From: Mermis nigrescens
Taxonomy: Eukaryota; Nematoda; Enoplea; Mermithida; Mermithidae
Direction of reading: 5' to 3'
NCBI GenBank assembly: GCA_036768485.1
Contig: JAVLUZ010000172.1
Coordinates: forward strand, 62,001-126,000
Length of the DNA stretch: 64,000 nucleotides
This document shows positions 13,273 to 23,565 of this stretch, one piece after another. The first letter of the stretch is position 1. Each line of letters begins with the position of its first letter. Made by a program: the position numbers and the translations under genes. The notes under the pieces are model-generated. The model was not told the origin of the DNA, made no database searches, and saw only the letters and a program-made list of their open reading frames with translations.

Positions 13273-14730
13273 CTAAATAAAAAAAATATATGTTATGATT
13301 ATAAAATAAAACCTATTAGATATTATTTTATATAAATTAAAAAGTCTAGTTAAATAATTTAACATAATAAAATCTTCCTTAATTTTAATTAAAAATTTTC
13401 ATAAATTAAGTAATTTAACATTTAGACTTAAAATAATTCTTCATAATTTGATTTTAAAATTTTTATAAAATTTGATTCAAAGGATTAATCCTATAAGGCT
13501 TATTTTATAATTTAAATTAAGTATATTGAGATTAATTACATGTATTAAATAAAAATACCTAAATAATATTATTAAAATAAAATTTAAATAAAAGGTAAAT
13601 TTAAATTTATACTTGATCAGGATAAATGTTGGCTTTAAAGCTTTTTTAATCATTACGATTATAAAAAACCGTAAAGAATAAAGTAAAGTAAAAATAAAGT
13701 AAAGTCTTACTATTACTATATATAATAACGTAAGGTAATTATAATTTATTATACTTATTTCTTTTGAAAATCATATTATTATAAATCTTACATTTAAGAA
13801 GTTTAGAGTAATAATACTTACCAAGCTTGATACTACAGAACCTCTCAAATTGAGATAAGTTCTCAATACTCTTTGGGAATTTATACTTAATATAATTATT
13901 CCACACACCATAAATAAAAATCTTTTTGCAATAGCATGAGTTATTAAATGAAATATTATTATACCCTGTCATAATATAGAACTAAGGCTTATTATAAATC
14001 CTAGTTGTCTTAAAGTTGAGAAAGCAACTAATTTCTTTAAATCGGCTCTAATACAGGCTATATAAGATCCTAATACTATGGTTATTAAGCCAAACCACCT
14101 TATTATTTTTACTAAAACTCTTTCTCCTATTGGTAATTTGAAGCGAATTACTAAAACTAAACCTGCTGTTACTAATGTTCTGGAGTGAACTAAAGCAGAA
14201 ACAGGGGTAGGAGCAGCTATTGCTGCTGGTAACCATCTGATAAAAGGAAATTGAGATCTTTTTGTGACTATTATTAAAAATAAAACTATAATATTTATTC
14301 AAGAATACTTATGATATAAAAATAAAAATCTAAATAACAAAAATCTATCACCTATCCGATTAATAAATATAGTTAAAAAAGATCCCTGAAATCTATTTCA
14401 AGAAAAATAAAATAAAATTAAAAACCAGGAAGACACTCCTAGAAATTCTCATCTAATAAATAATATAAGTAAAGAATTACTTACTAATAAGAGAATTATA
14501 CTTAAAGAAAAAATAAAAAGAATACATCTAAATAATTTAAAAAACTGTGAGTTAATTATATAAAATTTAGAAAACTTAAAAATATTATAAGTAATAAACA
14601 AAATTAATAATGAAAATACATATCTGGAATAGGTAAGGTGAATTCCAAAATTTTGAGGTACTCTTATTAATTCAATTAAATTAACCTCCCATTTTATTTC
14701 AGGAGTTATCCCTACCAATCTTAACAACAA
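13273..14730 (-). CDS. nad5: NADH dehydrogenase subunit 5
   Basis: About 485 codons from TTG at 14730 (upstream ATT at 14754 is an alternative) to TAG at 13273. The proton-pumping core is unmistakable: WEFLGVSSW, then [42 protein letters not shown] and HAIAKSFLFM. AGA falls at Ser positions of this core (ALVHS-S, STL-S-QL), which fixes the invertebrate mitochondrial code. The family is usually 520-570 residues; the N-terminus is short by 30 or more. Only 8 bp separate it from the cytb start on the same strand. Confidence 0.95.
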
Positions 14731-14818
14731 GACATAAACCTTTGAATTAAAAATTCAATAATGCGAATTTACACTAGGATCTAATCTATTTTTATAAATT
14801 TGTATTGTATATTAAATT

Positions 14819-14875
14819 TTAAAGGAAAAGCATAGGATTGTTATAAGATTTCAATCTTAAAGTTAAACTTTTTAA
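14819..14875 (+). tRNA. tRNA, Trp(UCA) or Glu(UUC)
   Basis: A truncated tRNA immediately upstream of nad3. The acceptor is TTAAAGG with TTTTTAA (two G-U pairs), the D arm AGCA-TAGGAT-TGTT, and the anticodon arm TAAGA-TTTCAA-TCTTA. A nine-base TV loop replaces the variable and T arms. The six-base loop allows UCA (Trp) or UUC (Glu), so identity is open. The shape is nematode-like. Confidence 0.55.
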
Positions 14876-14885
14876 TAGAATATAT

Positions 14886-15206
14886 ATGTCAATAATTATA
14901 CTATCTATGGGATTATTACTATTAATAGGATTATTCAATTTATTAAGAACCGAATCTTATTTTAATTTTTATTCTTATTATATTTATGAATGTGGTTTCG
15001 ATTGTATCTATTGAACCCATAATAAAATTAGATTACATTTTTTTAAGTTAGGTATTATTTTTATTTTATTTGATTTAGAAATTATGTATTTAATTAGCCT
15101 CTTCGTTAATTTAAAAATATATCAGATTAGATGGTGTGTTTTATGTTTTATTTTAATAACATTACTTCTAGAAATATTAAATAATAGCATATTATGGTTT
15201 TATTAA
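14886..15206 (+). CDS. nad3: NADH dehydrogenase subunit 3
   Basis: A 106-residue complex I membrane subunit, ATG at 14886 to TAA. The signature YECGFDC is present near residue 38, followed by HFFKLGIIFILFDLEIMYL, the conserved second helix. TGA is read as Trp in IYWTHN and ISWCV. The length is slightly under the usual 110-118. It is complete and undamaged, on the strand opposite to nad5. Confidence 0.95.
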
Positions 15207-15401
15207 AATCTGATTTAAATTTGCCTTAAACTGTGGTAATTATAAATAAAACAATCCCTTTAAAATGAATATTCTCTTTATTAAATCCAAGTGGTTTCAT
15301 TCAAATGAAGATTCTACTTTTAAATTAAGAAACATAATACCCTTATAAAATAGCGGTTAACAATATATACTTAAGTATTAAAATTTTAATAAGTTCTAGG
15401 A
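15207..15401 (+). rRNA. rrnL: Partial rrnL 5'-segment copy
   Basis: 15325-15390 (AAGAAACATA..ACCC..ATAAAATAGCGGTTAAC) matches 25605-25665 in the plus-strand module and, inverted, 19075-19110. It is a short piece of what I call the 5' segment of the large rRNA. The junction box that follows this segment elsewhere is absent; the sequence goes straight to rrnS. 15207-15320 has no recognised gene. Confidence 0.5.
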
Positions 15402-15624
15402 TTGAATTTTAAGCAATTTATTTTAACTTAGATATAATTATACTTGCTAAAAACAGTGCCAGAAGCATCGGTTACGCTTTTAGTTTTAAAAGTTTTCACT
15501 CTATTAAAAAGGTGTAGTAATTCATTTCAATTAAAATAAGATCTTTAGTAAAATAGAAATTATTTGAAATAAAACATATCTTTTTAAAAAATGGTTAAAT
15601 GACAAGGATTGGATACTCTAATAA
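15402..15624 (+). rRNA. rrnS: rrnS 5'-half fragment
   Basis: Plus-strand small-subunit rRNA including GTGCCAGAAGCATCGGTTAC (the universal 530-loop region) and ACAAGGATTGGATACTCTAA. It stops abruptly at the start of the tandem repeat at 15625. The same sequence lies inverted at about 17050-17280, giving head-to-head rrnS copies. Confidence 0.85.
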
Positions 15625-15910
15625 TCATTTATACATCAATTTATATTATATGTTATATCTCTTTCCTATCATAAAGACAGAGGGATTAAGATATCTTTTA
15701 GTAAATTATGATTTTAATCCCAAAACTAAATATAAAATATGATTGTAAATGGCTTAATTATATGGACGGAAGGATTATATTTATAAATGATAAAATTTAA
15801 TTGAATTAAATAATAGTAATTTCTTATAATTCCTTTAAAAGAAATTAGAATTAAAATGATAAGTCAAAATTCTTTAAATAAATTAAATCTAAAATCTAAA
15901 GATTAAAATT

Positions 15911-16417
15911 CTATTTTAAATCAGGAAATTGTGAATCATAAGCCTTAACTAATGGAAGATATTTAGAATCTCTTCCACTCATTATAAAATCCCGTAAACC
16001 TCCAGTATCATTTATCATTGCAGAAGATCACTTTTCTGGATTAGAAATAAAAGAATAAGGCTCTGGAAGAGATTTAGGAATCTCCCCATATTCACAATAT
16101 CTAGGTATAGTCATACAATTAGCTTTATACCAATCTTTATCTCTTATAATAAAACCACTAGTAGCATCAACTAAATTTTCAAGTATCCTTTTTTCTAATA
16201 AAGTTCTAAAATCAGTAGAATTATTAACTGAATATGCCTCACTAAAATTATTGGTTGAAAAAAATGTCCCATTATTAATACTAGAATAATTTCTAACACT
16301 CCCATTAAATAAACTATTTCTAGATTCAGGAAATGTTATTATTACCTTTGACAAAACAATAAATAAAATAGCCCCGTAGATGATCCTATATGTTATTAAT
16401 TGAGAGAGATCTTTAAT
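15911..16417 (-). CDS. ORF_A, unknown mitochondrial ORF (copy 1)
   Basis: 168 codons under the invertebrate mitochondrial code from ATT (16417) to TAG (15911). The standard code would stop it at a TGA within NPEKW. An N-terminal hydrophobic helix (residues about 9-28, YSIIYGAILFIVL) is followed by an Asn/Ser-rich stretch and a polar C-terminal domain with KDWYKANC, EYGEIPKSLPEPYSF, NDTGGLRDFI and the end QFPDLK. It follows trnK and a junction box, on the same strand. Related but decayed copies (ORF_B) retain the same protein pattern, which suggests that the family once was or still is coding. I recognise no known mitochondrial protein; an anchored protein in a mitochondrial membrane is the plain reading. 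Confidence 0.65.
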
Positions 16418-16432
16418 TCTATCTTAGATGGG

Positions 16433-16482
16433 TATTTTATCTTAAAAGGATAATAATAAATCTCATCTCTCTAAGAATTTTT
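16433..16482 (+). other. Junction box between rrnS/trnK and ORF_A
   Basis: One of about 14 copies of the conserved 45-50 bp box: TTTTATCTTAAAAGGATAAT, a variable six-base part, then CTCATCTCTCTAA and an A/T tail. In gene sense it is in reverse orientation and lies between trnK and ORF_A. Confidence 0.8.
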
Positions 16483-16594
16483 TATTTTAATTAAATTTTA
16501 ATAAGTGAAATTCGTAAATCTAGATCCCATTAATAAAACCTTTCATAAAATTTTAAATTTAAAAATAACGTAATCATTTTTTAATGTTAAATAA

Positions 16595-16648
16595 ATATAA
16601 ATATCCTCTTTAAGATTAAAAATCTTATGATTATAATCTAACTTATAT
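16595..16648 (-). tRNA. trnK: tRNA-Lys (UUU), T-armless
   Basis: Acceptor ATATAAG with TTTATAT (one G-U), a short D arm, the anticodon arm TAAGA-TTTTTAA-TCTTA with anticodon UUU, and a nine-base TV loop. It directly adjoins the 3' end of rrnS on the same strand. The missing T arm is a nematode mitochondrial trait. Confidence 0.8.
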
Positions 16649-17290
16649 TTTATTTAGGTTCACTTTCCAGTAAACCTACTCTGCTACGACTTTCTCAGAT
16701 ATGAAACTCAGGTGACGGGCAATTTGTACCAAATTAAGGTTAATATTCAAATTTTTTAAATTGATTAAATTTTACTACTTAGTTTTATTAAAAATTATTG
16801 TTAAATAATTATTCATTTTTATAAAATAAACTTCAAGAAAATCTTAATATACCTTATAAAGACCTGAAAATTAAGCAAAATCTTACCTCTGTGACAATAT
16901 CACATGTATTTCGGCTATACTAGAATAAAAATTAAGATCAAAGTGTGGAGTATCTTTTATATCTCAAAGATCCCAAGCAATATCAATTTCTGCCAACTTA
17001 ATCGGGTTTAAATTCTATTTTACTCCTCATGAATTTTATAAATGATTATTAGGGTATCCAATCCTTGTCATTTAACCATTTTTTAAAAAAGATATGTTTT
17101 ATTTCAAATAATTTCTATTTTACTAAAGATCTTATTTTAATTGAAATGAATTACTACACCTTTTTAATAGAGTGAAAACTTTTAAAACTAAAAGCGTAAC
17201 CGATGCTTCTGGCACTGTTTTTAGCAAGTATAATTATATCTAAGTTAAAATAAATTGCTTAAAATTCAATCCTCAAACCTTATAGATGGA
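16649..17290 (-). rRNA. rrnS: Small-subunit rRNA (copy 1)
   Basis: Minus-strand 12S gene. Sense-strand landmarks are GTGCCAGAAGCATCGGTTAC, GACAAGGATTGGATACCCTA, TTGCCCGTCACCTGAG and AAGTCGTAGCAGAGTAG near the 3' end. The length of about 640-690 nt is small, as in nematodes. The 5' end is estimated. Confidence 0.9.
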
Positions 17291-17655
17291 TTTTAATAAA
17301 ATAAAAGTATAATTCTCAAGTTAAAATTAAAAGATTAAGCAAAAATATTTATTTAAAGAGATATTTGAATTTAAATCTTTTGCTCTCCAAAAGCAATGTA
17401 AAATTTTACTTTATTCAATTAGGAGATTGATATCTCCAAGGGCTTTAAACCTTTTACTTTCCCATTATTATAGCTAAATGCTAGGCATTTATAAATTAGA
17501 TTATAGTCATAAGATTTTTAATCTTAAAGAGGATATTTATATTAAAAATTATAAAGCAGAATTTGAAATAAAAAGAAGCTTTTATCATAAAATAATTATA
17601 TACCATTAAAAATAAATCACATCTAAAATTGATTAACATAAAATTTTAAAGTTAA
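17291..17655 (-). other. tRNA-like hairpin block
   Basis: Several stable hairpins, including TAAATGC-TAG-GCATTTA and GGAGAT-ATC-type arms. A plus-strand sequence near 17480-17540 with anticodon arm TAAGA-TTTTTAA-TCTTA resembles trnK in inverted orientation. A loop GG-TTTAAAG-CC could be tRNA-Leu(UAA), but its stem has a mismatch. I cannot fold full cloverleafs with confidence. Confidence 0.45.
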
Positions 17656-17659
17656 AGTA

Positions 17660-18010
17660 CTATTATTAAATCAGTAAATTGTGAATCATAAGCCTTAACT
17701 AATGGAAGATACTTAGAATCTCTTTCACTCGTTATAGGATCTCGGAAATCTCCAATATCATCTATCATTGCGGAATATCATTTTTCTGAGGATGGGTAAG
17801 TAATAGAATAAGGCTCTGAAAAGGTTTAGGAATCTCTTCATGTTTAAAATAATCTGTAATAGTTATATAGTGAACCTTCATCAATCTTTTATCAATCTTT
17901 TTTCAATCTTTATGTGTTACAATAAAACCACTATCAACTAAATTTTCAAACACCCTTCTTTCTAATAAAGTTCTAATATTAGTAAAATTAATATTAAATG
18001 ACACCCTTGT
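17660..18010 (-). pseudogene. ORF_B, decayed ORF_A paralogue (copy 1)
   Basis: The minus-strand sequence matches ORF_A in the C-terminal half: HEEIPKPF, then after a one-base deletion the frame change needed to reach EPYS, and further on LPLVKAYDSQF. The N-terminal anchor is missing, replaced by sequence that also occurs 3' of ORF_A. The same one-base deletion occurs in the plus-strand copy at 27.8 kb, so it predates the inversion. Confidence 0.75.
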
Positions 18011-18058
18011 ATTATAAATTGATGTATAAATGAATTAAAATCTATTTTTTAAATGATT

Positions 18059-18107
18059 ATTTTATCTTAAAAGGGATAATGATGAATTCATCTCTCTAAA
18101 AATTTTG
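18059..18107 (+). other. Junction box 3' of rrnL
   Basis: Box copy TTTATCTTAAAAGGGATAAT followed by GATGAATTCATCTCTCT. It lies between the rrnL 3' end and ORF_B, in reverse orientation relative to rrnL. Confidence 0.85.
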
Positions 18108-18111
18108 TGAT

Positions 18112-19014
18112 TCTTTATCTATAAAATTAATCTCTTTGTTTTATAAAAATGATTCTATTATAATAAATTATGTTTTATTTTACTTTCTAAAAGTAATGTA
18201 TTCTTATACTAAAATAATCTAAAAATTCTTTGATCCTTTCGTACTAAAAGAATTATATTAATAAAAGATCCCATAGAAACCAAACTACTTTACAGTGTTT
18301 TTAACTCAATTCATTATCTTTTAAGACGAACAGTCTTAAATTTTAAATCTTATTTTATTTAAATTTAATAAAATCAACATCGAGGTCATATTACTCTAAT
18401 AATTTGAATTAATAGATTTCTAAGCTGTTATCCCTAAGGTATTTTTATTAAAATGATTTTAATTTTTTAGACTAAATAAATTTCCCAAATTAAATTATTT
18501 TAAACTTAAAATAAAATCTTAGGGTCTTCTCGTGGAGATCTCAACAGATTTATTTTCAAATCTTAATTAAATTCTTTATTTAATATAATTATAGATAAAG
18601 TAATATTATACCTTCAGACAAGACCTTAATTAGAGGCCTATGGATTTTGCTACCTTAGAGTAATCACGCTAAAACTATTATTAAAAATTTTCATTGAACA
18701 GATATTATTAAAAGCCTTTTTAAAAATGTTTTTGATAAACATTTATTACTCCCTTGAGTAAAATAATATTAATATAGATTAATACTAATTCTATCATATA
18801 ATAATTTATTAAGTTTATGATTAAAATGAAGTTTAAAATTGACTTTAAACTTTAATAAAATAGATAAATTTTAAATTAAGGTTTTTCATCCTTTCAATAT
18901 AATTGTAAAATCAAATAAAACAGATTCTTATTTATATCAGTATTTAAATTTCTATTATAATATTTTATTTATTTTAAATAGATTCAAATTCACCAGAAAA
19001 AATCAATAATTTAT
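18112..19014 (-). rRNA. rrnL: Large-subunit rRNA, 3' part (copy 1)
   Basis: Sense-strand landmarks of domains IV-VI: CTCTAAGGTAGCAAAATCC, CACGAGAAGACCCTAAG, TTAGGGATAACAG and AGTACGAAAGGATC. About 320 nt precede domain IV before a junction box interrupts the gene. The usual 5' domain is not contiguous: a candidate 5' segment lies beyond the box. The part is about 900 nt long. Confidence 0.92.
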
Positions 19015-19060
19015 AAAATTTTAGAGAGATGAGATTTATTATTCTTTTAAGATAAAATAA
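19015..19060 (-). other. Junction box inside the rrnL locus
   Basis: Minus-strand copy of the box (TATCTTAAAAGAATAATAAA variant) between the 5' and 3' rrnL parts, in forward orientation relative to rrnL. Confidence 0.8.
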
Positions 19061-19443
19061 AAATATGGTACTTAAATATATATTATTAACCACTATTTTA
19101 TGAGGTTGCTATGTTTTTAAAATGAAAATAATCTTATTTGATAATAGAGAGATTCATTTTAAGAATAGTCTTATCTTCAGCTATTATTTAGCTCTGATAA
19201 CCACTTAACATGTTCGGAGAATATTATTTTTAATGCAGCAAAGTTGTTTACTTAAAATTTTAAAAATAAAATATAATTTATACATTCAAAGTAGGAAATT
19301 TTAAGATTATGGGTCTTATGACTTGAAATTTAGTCTATACTTTAAATTTTTATTTATGTGTTTTAAATTTAAGATAAAATATTATAACTCTTTTAATATA
19401 ATTTAATTAATATATTTAATTTCAAATTAAATTGAACTTTCCG
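19061..19443 (-). rRNA. rrnL: Candidate large-subunit rRNA 5' segment (copy 1)
   Basis: About 380 nt of conserved non-coding sequence upstream of the rrnL 3' part on the same strand, including CTGCATTAAAAATAATATTC and GTTAAGTGGTTATCAGAGC. It recurs at 25.1-25.67 kb in the same order. Position suggests the 5' domain of rrnL, but I see no universal LSU domain I-II sequence, so it may hold degenerate tRNAs. Confidence 0.45.
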
Positions 19444-19490
19444 TTTTTAAAGAGATGGAGCTCATCATTATCCCTTTTAAGATAAAATAA
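19444..19490 (-). other. Junction box 5' of rrnL
   Basis: Minus-strand box (TTATTTTATCTTAAAAGGGA) marking the boundary between the ORF_A downstream spacer and the rrnL 5' segment. Confidence 0.8.
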
Positions 19491-19798
19491 TCATTTAAAA
19501 ATAGATTTTAATTCATTTATACATCAATTTATATTATATGTTATATCTCTTTCCTATCATAAAGACAGAGGGATTAAGATATCTTTTAGTAAATTATGAT
19601 TTTAATCCCAAAACTAAATATAAAATATGATTGTAAATGGCTTAATTATATGGACGGAAGGATTATATTTATAAATGATAAAATTTAATTGAATTAAATA
19701 ATAGTAATTTCTTATAATTCCTTTAAAAGAAATTAGAATTAAAATGATAAGTCAAAATTCTTTAAATAAATTAAATCTAAAATCTAAAGATTAAAATT

Positions 19799-20305
19799 CT
19801 ATTTTAAATCAGGAAATTGTGAATCATAAGCCTTAACTAATGGAAGATATTTAGAATCTCTTCCACTCATTATAAAATCCCGTAAACCTCCAGTATCATT
19901 TATCATTGCAGAAGATCACTTTTCTGGATTAGAAATAAAAGAATAAGGCTCTGGAAGAGATTTAGGAATCTCCCCATATTCACAATATCTAGGTATAGTC
20001 ATACAATTAGCTTTATACCAATCTTTATCTCTTATAATAAAACCACTAGTAGCATCAACTAAATTTTCAAGTATCCTTTTTTCTAATAAAGTTCTAAAAT
20101 CAGTAGAATTATTAACTGAATATGCCTCACTAAAATTATTGGTTGAAAAAAATGTCCCATTATTAATACTAGAATAATTTCTAACACTCCCATTAAATAA
20201 ACTATTTCTAGATTCAGGAAATGTTATTATTACCTTTGACAAAACAATAAATAAAATAGCCCCGTAGATGATCCTATATGTTATTAATTGAGAGAGATCT
20301 TTAAT
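19799..20305 (-). CDS. ORF_A, unknown mitochondrial ORF (copy 2)
   Basis: Same sequence as the copy at 15911-16417: ATT start, one N-terminal helix, Asn/Ser-rich body, TGA read as Trp, end QFPDLK-stop. Identity to copy 1 means the duplication is recent, gene-converted, or an assembly effect. Confidence 0.62.
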
Positions 20306-20320
20306 TCTATCTTAGATGGG

Positions 20321-20370
20321 TATTTTATCTTAAAAGGATAATAATAAATCTCATCTCTCTAAGAATTTTT
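20321..20370 (+). other. Junction box (unit 2, trnK/ORF_A)
   Basis: Same as the copy at 16433-16482. Confidence 0.8.
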
Positions 20371-20482
20371 TATTTTAATTAAATTTTAATAAGTGAAATT
20401 CGTAAATCTAGATCCCATTAATAAAACCTTTCATAAAATTTTAAATTTAAAAATAACGTAATCATTTTTTAATGTTAAATAA

Positions 20483-20536
20483 ATATAAATATCCTCTTTA
20501 AGATTAAAAATCTTATGATTATAATCTAACTTATAT
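20483..20536 (-). tRNA. trnK: tRNA-Lys (UUU), T-armless (copy 2)
   Basis: Same as 16595-16648; adjoins the second rrnS copy. Confidence 0.8.
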
Positions 20537-21178
20537 TTTATTTAGGTTCACTTTCCAGTAAACCTACTCTGCTACGACTTTCTCAGATATGAAACTCAGG
20601 TGACGGGCAATTTGTACCAAATTAAGGTTAATATTCAAATTTTTTAAATTGATTAAATTTTACTACTTAGTTTTATTAAAAATTATTGTTAAATAATTAT
20701 TCATTTTTATAAAATAAACTTCAAGAAAATCTTAATATACCTTATAAAGACCTGAAAATTAAGCAAAATCTTACCTCTGTGACAATATCACATGTATTTC
20801 GGCTATACTAGAATAAAAATTAAGATCAAAGTGTGGAGTATCTTTTATATCTCAAAGATCCCAAGCAATATCAATTTCTGCCAACTTAATCGGGTTTAAA
20901 TTCTATTTTACTCCTCATGAATTTTATAAATGATTATTAGGGTATCCAATCCTTGTCATTTAACCATTTTTTAAAAAAGATATGTTTTATTTCAAATAAT
21001 TTCTATTTTACTAAAGATCTTATTTTAATTGAAATGAATTACTACACCTTTTTAATAGAGTGAAAACTTTTAAAACTAAAAGCGTAACCGATGCTTCTGG
21101 CACTGTTTTTAGCAAGTATAATTATATCTAAGTTAAAATAAATTGCTTAAAATTCAATCCTCAAACCTTATAGATGGA
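20537..21178 (-). rRNA. rrnS: Small-subunit rRNA (copy 2)
   Basis: Same as 16649-17290, with the complete set of 12S landmarks on the minus strand. Confidence 0.9.
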
Positions 21179-21543
21179 TTTTAATAAAATAAAAGTATAA
21201 TTCTCAAGTTAAAATTAAAAGATTAAGCAAAAATATTTATTTAAAGAGATATTTGAATTTAAATCTTTTGCTCTCCAAAAGCAATGTAAAATTTTACTTT
21301 ATTCAATTAGGAGATTGATATCTCCAAGGGCTTTAAACCTTTTACTTTCCCATTATTATAGCTAAATGCTAGGCATTTATAAATTAGATTATAGTCATAA
21401 GATTTTTAATCTTAAAGAGGATATTTATATTAAAAATTATAAAGCAGAATTTGAAATAAAAAGAAGCTTTTATCATAAAATAATTATATACCATTAAAAA
21501 TAAATCACATCTAAAATTGATTAACATAAAATTTTAAAGTTAA
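21179..21543 (-). other. tRNA-like hairpin block (unit 2)
   Basis: Repeat of 17291-17655. Confidence 0.45.
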
Positions 21544-21547
21544 AGTA

Positions 21548-21898
21548 CTATTATTAAATCAGTAAATTGTGAATCATAAGCCTTAACTAATGGAAGATAC
21601 TTAGAATCTCTTTCACTCGTTATAGGATCTCGGAAATCTCCAATATCATCTATCATTGCGGAATATCATTTTTCTGAGGATGGGTAAGTAATAGAATAAG
21701 GCTCTGAAAAGGTTTAGGAATCTCTTCATGTTTAAAATAATCTGTAATAGTTATATAGTGAACCTTCATCAATCTTTTATCAATCTTTTTTCAATCTTTA
21801 TGTGTTACAATAAAACCACTATCAACTAAATTTTCAAACACCCTTCTTTCTAATAAAGTTCTAATATTAGTAAAATTAATATTAAATGACACCCTTGT
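21548..21898 (-). pseudogene. ORF_B, decayed (copy 2)
   Basis: Repeat of 17660-18010, with the same frameshift and the same missing N-terminus. Confidence 0.75.
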
Positions 21899-21946
21899 AT
21901 TATAAATTGATGTATAAATGAATTAAAATCTATTTTTTAAATGATT

Positions 21947-21995
21947 ATTTTATCTTAAAAGGGATAATGATGAATTCATCTCTCTAAAAATTTTG
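21947..21995 (+). other. Junction box (unit 2, 3' of rrnL)
   Basis: Same as 18059-18107. Confidence 0.85.
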
Positions 21996-21999
21996 TGAT

Positions 22000-22902
22000 T
22001 CTTTATCTATAAAATTAATCTCTTTGTTTTATAAAAATGATTCTATTATAATAAATTATGTTTTATTTTACTTTCTAAAAGTAATGTATTCTTATACTAA
22101 AATAATCTAAAAATTCTTTGATCCTTTCGTACTAAAAGAATTATATTAATAAAAGATCCCATAGAAACCAAACTACTTTACAGTGTTTTTAACTCAATTC
22201 ATTATCTTTTAAGACGAACAGTCTTAAATTTTAAATCTTATTTTATTTAAATTTAATAAAATCAACATCGAGGTCATATTACTCTAATAATTTGAATTAA
22301 TAGATTTCTAAGCTGTTATCCCTAAGGTATTTTTATTAAAATGATTTTAATTTTTTAGACTAAATAAATTTCCCAAATTAAATTATTTTAAACTTAAAAT
22401 AAAATCTTAGGGTCTTCTCGTGGAGATCTCAACAGATTTATTTTCAAATCTTAATTAAATTCTTTATTTAATATAATTATAGATAAAGTAATATTATACC
22501 TTCAGACAAGACCTTAATTAGAGGCCTATGGATTTTGCTACCTTAGAGTAATCACGCTAAAACTATTATTAAAAATTTTCATTGAACAGATATTATTAAA
22601 AGCCTTTTTAAAAATGTTTTTGATAAACATTTATTACTCCCTTGAGTAAAATAATATTAATATAGATTAATACTAATTCTATCATATAATAATTTATTAA
22701 GTTTATGATTAAAATGAAGTTTAAAATTGACTTTAAACTTTAATAAAATAGATAAATTTTAAATTAAGGTTTTTCATCCTTTCAATATAATTGTAAAATC
22801 AAATAAAACAGATTCTTATTTATATCAGTATTTAAATTTCTATTATAATATTTTATTTATTTTAAATAGATTCAAATTCACCAGAAAAAATCAATAATTT
22901 AT
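22000..22902 (-). rRNA. rrnL: Large-subunit rRNA, 3' part (copy 2)
   Basis: Same as 18112-19014, domains IV-VI on the minus strand. Confidence 0.92.
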
Positions 22903-22948
22903 AAAATTTTAGAGAGATGAGATTTATTATTCTTTTAAGATAAAATAA
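22903..22948 (-). other. Junction box inside rrnL (unit 2)
   Basis: Same as 19015-19060. Confidence 0.8.
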
Positions 22949-23263
22949 AAATATGGTACTTAAATATATATTATTAACCACTATTTTATGAGGTTGCTAT
23001 GTTTTTAAAATGAAAATAATCTTATTTGATAATAGAGAGATTCATTTTAAGAATAGTCTTATCTTCAGCTATTATTTAGCTCTGATAACCACTTAACATG
23101 TTCGGAGAATATTATTTTTAATGCAGCAAAGTTGTTTACTTAAAATTTTAAAAATAAAATATAATTTATACATTCAAAGTAGGAAATTTTAAGATTATGG
23201 GTCTTATGACTTGAAATTTAGTCTATACTTTAAATTTTTATTTATGTGTTTTAAATTTAAGAT
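22949..23263 (-). rRNA. rrnL: Candidate rrnL 5' segment, truncated (copy 2)
   Basis: Same as 19061-19375, but cut at 23263. The remaining 5' end and its junction box are missing. Confidence 0.45.
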
Positions 23264-23565
23264 CTATATATTATAATTAGAAGATCATTCTCTTAGGTAA
23301 TTATTTCTCTTAAAAGGATAATAATAATCTCATCTCTCTAAAATTTTTATTTCATTAAAATTTTAATAAGTAAATTATGAAAATAGATCCATGTGTCCTC
23401 TATTTTAATTTAAATAACGTAATCATTTTTTGAGCATCTTTCAACAAAACTCTCAATATCTCTTTAGATAAAATCTCAATTTTCAATCTAACTATATTTC
23501 TTTAAGGTTTAACAAATAGCTCCACTGCTGCTTTCTCAGATGCTAAACTCCGTGTGGGCAGTGCT
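23264..23565 (-). pseudogene. rrnS: Old, diverged rrnS 3' end with junction box
   Basis: Inverted 12S 3'-end sequence with many substitutions. 23505-23565 aligns with the conserved block that reads CTACGACTTTCTCAGATATG in the intact copies, here CTGCTGCTTTCTCAGATGCT. A junction box variant lies at 23306-23350 and a trnK remnant at about 23440-23490. It is far more diverged than the neighbouring tandem copies, so it is an older duplicate or older nuclear insert. Confidence 0.75.

Larger units (their letters stand above)
15625..19512. repeat. Tandem duplication, unit 1 (3,888 bp)
   Basis: This segment repeats at an offset of exactly 3,888 bp with no difference that I could find over the 3,751 bp of overlap. 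On the minus strand it carries, 5' to 3': junction box, rrnL 5' segment, box, rrnL 3' part, box, decayed ORF_B, tRNA-like block, rrnS, trnK, box, ORF_A. The join at 15625/19513 starts with TCATTTATACATC on both sides. Confidence 0.95.
19513..23263. repeat. Tandem duplication, unit 2 (3,751 bp)
   Basis: Second copy of 15625-19375 at +3,888 bp, no differences found. It ends at 23263 within the rrnL 5' segment, where unrelated sequence begins. Every feature in unit 1 up to that point is present again. Confidence 0.95.
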
